A stretch of 24,460 bases of DNA from CAZCGA01 sp964498075 (GTDB taxonomy: Bacteria; Desulfobacterota; Binatia; HRBIN30). The notes beneath the pieces were generated by a model. The model did no database searches. It saw only the letters and a program-made list of their open reading frames with translations, and had not been told where the DNA came from. The stretch spans positions 1 to 24,460 of the forward strand of contig CAZCGA010000102.1 of the NCBI GenBank assembly GCA_964498075.1. Reading direction: 5' to 3'. The position numbers were made by a program, and so were the translations under genes. Shown here in pieces: positions 20,835-24,460 of this stretch (the first letter of the stretch is position 1; the number at the start of each line of letters is the position of its first letter).

Positions 20835-23726
20835 TTGAGACGTCTACGGCTGCTTGACGCGGTCTTGTTGGGCACGCTGCTGCCGCTGTGGCTGGTCTGC
20901 TTCGGACTCCACCTGCGTCAGTTGGTTCACACGGGATTCGCGCTTCCGCCCGCATTTGCAACGCCGGCGGGTCGGACCGACGACTACCCCAGGGTCGGCG
21001 GGTTGCGCCCCGAGACGTTCATCTCCGAGCCTGGCCTGCGGGTTGGGGACCGGCTCCTGCGCGCCGGCAACGTCGATCTGCGTGGGGTGGGTTACATCGG
21101 TTTCTACGCTGCGGTCCTCGACCAAGCGGGCTCTGACCTCAGCGTTCCTGTCGAGTTCGAACGGGCAGGCCAGCGCGCCGTCATCGAGCTGCCCCTCTCG
21201 CGCGTCCCCGTTCCTTGGTTCCGCGTTCCTGGCCTGATGGCGATCGTCTTCACCTGTGTCCTCGTGCTCTTGCGCGCGCCGCAAGTGAGTCAGGGACGCC
21301 TCTTCTTCGCCGCCTGCATGACCTTCGCCATCATCGAGACGCCGTTCGATGGCGGACCGCCGATACAGACGTGGGCCTCTCAGCTCGTCTTCTTTTTCGC
21401 CGGCGGGCTCGCCGCTTTGTTCGTGCCCCGATGGGCGCTGCTCTTCCCGGAAGACGTCAACCCGTCGGCGCGCATCGCGCCAGCGTGGGCGTGGCTTTCC
21501 TGCGTACTGTGGTATGCAGTGCACGGCAGCTTTTTCCTCGGCGGCCCGATCCCGACGCCACGGCTTCCGGCGGCTGCGCTCGGCATCGATGTCATGATTG
21601 GTATCGGCGTCTTGGGCGCGCTGACCTGGAACTACCGGCACGCCCAACCGATCGGCAGACGCCGCATCAAATGGGTTTTGCTAGGCCAGTACGTCGGCAC
21701 GGTCACGCTGTTTTCGACCGTGGTGCTCAATCTCGCCGACCCGCACAACCAGTGGCTGCAGCCGATGTTGCTGCTGAGCACGCTGGCGCTTCCGGCACTG
21801 GCGGCCGGCTTCCTGATCGGAATCATCCGCTACAATCTCTTCGACATCGACCGATTGATCAGTGCCACCACGGCCTACAGCACGGCGCTGTTCGCGCTGC
21901 TGGCTTCAGGGATCATCGCCGCCCCGCTTCTCGCCGCGCCCATCAGCCGCCTACTGGACACCGACCCGGCTTCCGTCGAGATCGTGCTCGCGATCGGCCT
22001 CGCCTCCCTGTTGGTCCCGGCGCAGCGACCCCTCCGTCGCTGGGTCGATCGACTGTTTTTCACAGACCGCTTCGCCTTCCTGCACGGCATCACTCAGCTC
22101 CTGCGGGAGCTCTCGGCGTGCGAGACGCCGCGGGCTCTGCTGACGCGGGCGGGCGAGGCGCTCGACGACTTGCTGCATCCTACCGCCTGCGTCGTCTCTC
22201 GTTGCAGCGGGCGACGGTGCGTTCCGATGTTGGCGCGGGGACGGCAGGCGCCATCGACAGTTGCGGGTGACAGCCCGCTGGTCGCAGCACTGGCGCACCA
22301 GTCGGGCCCTATGGTGCGCAAGCACTGGACCCAGCGTCGCCGTACTCCGGTACTGAGCGCACTCGACCGGGCTGCGCTGGAAACCCTCGGTGCGGAGTTG
22401 ATCGTGCCGGTGCACCGGCGCAGCGGCCTGTCGGCGTTCATTTGTTTGGGTGGCAAACGCTCCGGCGACGTGTATACCGCAACCGAACTCACGCTGCTTG
22501 CGGTGGTGAGTGACAAGCTCGCGTCGGAGCTCGACCGCTTGAGTGGTGCGCGGACGCCACCCTCACGACACCTCGCGTCCCGCCTGGCACTGGAATCGGC
22601 GCAGGCCGTCGCGGAGGAGGAACAGCTCGAGGAGGTGATCGAGTTCGCCATTGCGCAGTGCCGAGAAGCGCTGGCTGCGGAGGGTGCCGCCGTGCTCCTC
22701 GTCGATGCCGGGCGCCAGCTCTTGTACTTCCCCTACGTTGCGGACGAAGATACGGAGGTCGCCGCACGGCTGCGAACGGTTCGGTTTCCACACGATTGCG
22801 GTATTGCGGGAGCGGTGTGGCGCAGTGGCGAGCCCAGCCGAGTGGATGATGTCGCAGCGGATCCGCGGTTTTTTCCAGGCGTTGATGCGCACAGCGGGCG
22901 ACCGACTCGGGCCTTGCTGTGTGCGCCACTGATTGCTGGTGACGAGACGTTGGGTGTCATTGAAGCGGTGAATCCCCTACACCGGCGAGCCTTCGATGAC
23001 CGCGATCTCGGTCTGCTGGTTGCGCTGGCCGGCAACCTTGCCGCCACCATCGCTGCCATGCAGCACCGCAGTCAAGAATTGCGCGCGACGCGACCCGATA
23101 CGCGCGAGATGGTGGCCGACACCATCACCGGCGACCACTCTGCCGCCGACACGCGCCCTGGCTCGGTACAGCTCTTCCGCAAGGAAGGTGACTACTGGAG
23201 CATCACGTATGACGGCACAACCTTTCGACTGAAGGATACAAGAGGGCTTCACCATCTGGCGCACTTGTTGCGCCATCCCGGACAGGAGTTCCACGCGCTC
23301 GATCTGGTGATGCAGACCGGGCCCGCACCCACGCGCGCAGGCGGGCCACTGAAGAGTGCCGATCAACCTGCGTCGTTGGACGCGACCGCCAAGGCAGCGT
23401 ACCGGCGGCGCCTCGACGACTTGCGCGACGAGCTAGCCGAGGCGGAGCGAAATAGCGATGCGGGGCGGGCCGCCCGGGCGCGCGAGGAGATCGAATTCAT
23501 CGGACAACAACTCGCTGGCGCGATGGGTCTCGGTGGTCGCGACCGTCCGTCGGGGAGCGCTGCCGAGCGCGCACGGCTGGCGGTGACCAAGGGCATCAAG
23601 GCGGCGGTGGAGAAGGTCCGCTCCAGCCATCCGGCACTCGCGCATCATCTCGCCACCAGCATCAAGACGGGCTACTTCTGCAGCTACACGTCCGATCCGG
23701 GTCGCCCGGTGACGTGGGTGGACTGA
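20835..23726 (+). CDS. membrane sensor: PDZ-like domain, multi-span region, two GAF domains and an uncharacterised C-terminal module
   Basis: The protein has 963 residues. The start is TTG 20835 with GGGAG just upstream and a membrane helix at once (about 7-28). A PDZ-like extracytoplasmic segment (about 60-125) has G-L-R-V-G-D-R-L-L-R-A-G and V-E-F-E-R-A-G-Q. About eight further membrane segments follow (130-390), with R-R-R-I-K-W-V-L-L-G and Y-N-L-F-D-I-D-R-L-I, motifs shared with membrane parts of some sensor kinases. Two GAF-type domains lie at about 416-560 and 584-740 (I-A-G-A-V-W-R-S-G-E-P, C-A-P-L-I-A-G-D). The C-terminus (779-963) has two parts: F-R-K-E-G-D-Y-W-S-I-T-Y..F-R-L-K-D-T-R-G-L, and a helical part ending in H-P-A-L-A-H-H-L and T-G-Y-F-C-S-Y. 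No HisKA, HATPase, GGDEF, EAL or PP2C motif is visible, so the output must come from the C-terminal module. Confidence 0.85.
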   Translation: MRRLRLLDAVLLGTLLPLWLVCFGLHLRQLVHTGFALPPAFATPAGRTDDYPRVGGLRPETFISEPGLRVGDRLLRAGNVDLRGVGYIGFYAAVLDQAGSDLSVPVEFERAGQRAVIELPLSRVPVPWFRVPGLMAIVFTCVLVLLRAPQVSQGRLFFAACMTFAIIETPFDGGPPIQTWASQLVFFFAGGLAALFVPRWALLFPEDVNPSARIAPAWAWLSCVLWYAVHGSFFLGGPIPTPRLPAAALGIDVMIGIGVLGALTWNYRHAQPIGRRRIKWVLLGQYVGTVTLFSTVVLNLADPHNQWLQPMLLLSTLALPALAAGFLIGIIRYNLFDIDRLISATTAYSTALFALLASGIIAAPLLAAPISRLLDTDPASVEIVLAIGLASLLVPAQRPLRRWVDRLFFTDRFAFLHGITQLLRELSACETPRALLTRAGEALDDLLHPTACVVSRCSGRRCVPMLARGRQAPSTVAGDSPLVAALAHQSGPMVRKHWTQRRRTPVLSALDRAALETLGAELIVPVHRRSGLSAFICLGGKRSGDVYTATELTLLAVVSDKLASELDRLSGARTPPSRHLASRLALESAQAVAEEEQLEEVIEFAIAQCREALAAEGAAVLLVDAGRQLLYFPYVADEDTEVAARLRTVRFPHDCGIAGAVWRSGEPSRVDDVAADPRFFPGVDAHSGRPTRALLCAPLIAGDETLGVIEAVNPLHRRAFDDRDLGLLVALAGNLAATIAAMQHRSQELRATRPDTREMVADTITGDHSAADTRPGSVQLFRKEGDYWSITYDGTTFRLKDTRGLHHLAHLLRHPGQEFHALDLVMQTGPAPTRAGGPLKSADQPASLDATAKAAYRRRLDDLRDELAEAERNSDAGRAARAREEIEFIGQQLAGAMGLGGRDRPSGSAAERARLAVTKGIKAAVEKVRSSHPALAHHLATSIKTGYFCSYTSDPGRPVTWVD

Positions 23727-23731
23727 CCCCT

Positions 23732-23796
23732 GATTCATTAATCCACTGCGATCGATTGAATCATTGGGTCGTTGTGGGTCATTGGATCAATGACTC
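23732..23796. repeat. imperfect inverted repeat in an AT-richer gap
   Basis: GATTCATTAATCCA (23732-23745) and TGGATCAATGACTC (23783-23796) are reverse complements at 12 of 14 positions. Between them run related ATTG/GGGTC words. It starts five bases after the sensor stop codon and may be a terminator-like structure or a small dispersed repeat. Confidence 0.4.
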
Positions 23797-23827
23797 GATC
23801 GCGCGCACCCCGAAAAAATCCGCGCTC

Positions 23828-23860
23828 GCACAATTTGTACCCGCGGAATTCACATTGTGC
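23828..23860. promoter_or_regulatory. GCACAAT/ATTGTGC inverted repeat
   Basis: Perfect 7-bp arms at 23828-23834 and 23854-23860 flank a 19-base spacer in the leader of the solo-module ORF. The right arm overlaps the possible GTG start at 23857, which favours ATG 23893 as the true start if this is an operator. Function not shown. Confidence 0.35.
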
Positions 23861-23892
23861 AGCGATTTTTCACGCCTTTGGGTCGATACGCA

Positions 23893-24132
23893 ATGCGCTC
23901 AGACGTTGCAAAAATCCTCGACGCGGTTGCACCGGCAAAACGCAACCTCTTCCGGCAAGAGGGCGAGTACTGGACGATTGCCTACGAGGGATTAGTCGTC
24001 CGGCTGCGCGATACCAAGGGCATGGCGTCGCTGGCGCAGGTGCTGAGCCATCCCGGTGAGGCGGTCTCGGCCGCCACGCCGCGCGCCATCCCGCTGGCCG
24101 CCGCGGCGGCGATGGCCTGCGAGGACTGTTGA
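23893..24132 (+). CDS. solo half-module protein, paralogous to the sensor's C-terminal module
   Basis: From ATG 23893 the protein has 79 residues (91 from GTG 23857); no strong ribosome binding site marks either. Residues 18-55 (L-F-R-Q-E-G-E-Y-W-T-I-A-Y ... R-L-R-D-T-K-G-M ... H-P-G-E) align without gaps to residues 779-816 of the sensor encoded just upstream, with 21 of 38 identical by eye. The helical second half of the module is absent; the protein instead ends in an Ala-rich stretch and C-E-D-C. It is either a small stand-alone protein that could compete with or bind the sensor, or a truncated duplicate. It starts about 165 bases after the sensor gene, in the same direction. Confidence 0.65.
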   Translation: MRSDVAKILDAVAPAKRNLFRQEGEYWTIAYEGLVVRLRDTKGMASLAQVLSHPGEAVSAATPRAIPLAAAAAMACEDC

Positions 24133-24138
24133 ATTTGC

Positions 24139-24168
24139 TTGACAGGCGCGTTTTCTGCGTCCTATACG
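24139..24168 (+). promoter_or_regulatory. strong sigma70-type promoter candidate
   Basis: A perfect TTGACA (24139-24144), an 18-base spacer and TATACG (24163-24168) lie just after the solo-module stop. Transcription would start near 24175 and give a leader of about 145 bases before ATG 24319, long enough for a regulatory structure. Confidence 0.6.
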
Positions 24169-24282
24169 TCGGACACACTACACACGGGTCGCGCCGGATA
24201 GGCGATGACAAATCGGGCATCCGCCATCCGCTCGAAGGGATCCCCGAAATCGCTGGCCGTCGAGACAGTGCGGTTTTCAGTT

Positions 24283-24313
24283 GCTGGGCTCACGCACATG
24301 CCCAGCGAGGAGG
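24283..24313 (+). promoter_or_regulatory. leader hairpin followed directly by the ribosome binding site
   Basis: GCTGGGC (24283-24289) and GCCCAGC (24300-24306) form a perfect 7-bp stem with a 10-base loop. GAGGAGG (24307-24313), a strong ribosome binding site, follows with no gap and lies 5 bases before ATG 24319. The arrangement resembles the hairpin in front of the Cys-rich protein gene. Confidence 0.55.
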
Positions 24314-24318
24314 CGCAC

Positions 24319-24460
24319 ATGAATAGCACGCACCAGTATTCAAGGACTCTTGGTTGGGGTTCTGTCGCTGATCAGCGCAACACCGCTGCACGCGCAGCTG
24401 ATCCCCTAAGTATTCGTTGGCATAAATATGGCAACGTATTATGGTTGCGCGAGTCGGACG
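24319..24460 (+). CDS. start of an unidentified, probably exported protein (3' partial, frame doubtful)
   Basis: ATG 24319 has a strong ribosome binding site (GAGGAGG, 24307-24313) and a promoter upstream, and the frame is open to the window end (47 codons). However, its translation (M-N-S-T-H-Q-Y-S-R-T-L-G-W-G) is not signal-like. The +1 frame at 24344-24400 reads G-L-L-V-G-V-L-S-L-I-S-A-T-P-L-H-A-Q, a good signal-peptide core with a cleavage site, but it stops at TAA just after. A one-base indel near 24325-24343 would join the good start to the signal peptide; the TAA would then need a second change. Either the gene is broken or the sequence has errors here. Confidence 0.4.
   Translation, partial: MNSTHQYSRTLGWGSVADQRNTAARAADPLSIRWHKYGNVLWLRESD

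Noticed and set aside
24129..24326. A 65-codon plus-strand frame over the promoter and leader
   Set aside because: It overlaps the TTGACA/TATACG promoter and the leader hairpin, and its Cys/Arg/His-rich translation has no recognisable feature.

Overview
The window is GC-rich and gene-dense. Its gene content points to a deltaproteobacterial-grade Gram-negative (Myxococcota, Desulfobacterota or Binatota type). The clues are a secreted protein with three Myxococcus-type Cys-rich (DUF4215) repeats, NHL-repeat lipoproteins, a YCF48-like lipoprotein followed by an MMPL/RND transporter, and a large multi-GAF membrane sensor. This placement is inferred from gene families; there is no rRNA or other phylogenetic marker. 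I saw no rRNA, tRNA, CRISPR array, insertion sequence or phage gene.

Layout. 1-4009 (+): the end of one NHL-repeat protein, a second NHL-repeat lipoprotein, a small secreted protein, and a membrane-anchored alpha/beta hydrolase whose polytopic C-terminal part lies in another frame. 4316-4561 (+): a small coiled-coil protein. 4598-5956 (-): the Cys-rich secreted protein. 6201-7226 (+): a class II histone deacetylase-like enzyme. 7287-9641 (-): penicillin-binding protein 1A. 9815-14689 (+): a REC-HisKA-HATPase signalling protein, a Cys4 zinc-ribbon protein, a MEMO/AmrB protein and PtsP (GAF plus PTS enzyme I). 14866-15878 (+): two small exported proteins. 15966-20245 (+): a probable envelope-transport operon (YCF48-like lipoprotein, MMPL transporter, two small membrane proteins). 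20246-20834: a gene-poor interval with the C-terminal remnant of an aspartic protease on the minus strand. 20835-24132 (+): a 963-residue sensor with a PDZ-like domain, many membrane segments, two GAF domains and an uncharacterised C-terminal module, then a small ORF carrying the first half of the same module. 24133-24460: a promoter, a long leader and the beginning of a gene whose frame is doubtful.

Two themes stand out beyond the genes. First, there are short structured intergenic repeats: a GGGCGG-type hairpin at about 5969-6000 and 19949-19973, and a 7-bp-periodic TCAGC/GCTGA repeat at 14699-14775 and 20300-20320. Second, several reading frames look damaged: the window start, the hydrolase, the protease remnant and the window end. 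Some of this may be residual indel error in the assembly rather than biology. The best candidate for something undescribed is the sensor gene at 20835 with its C-terminal module and the solo half-module encoded just downstream.
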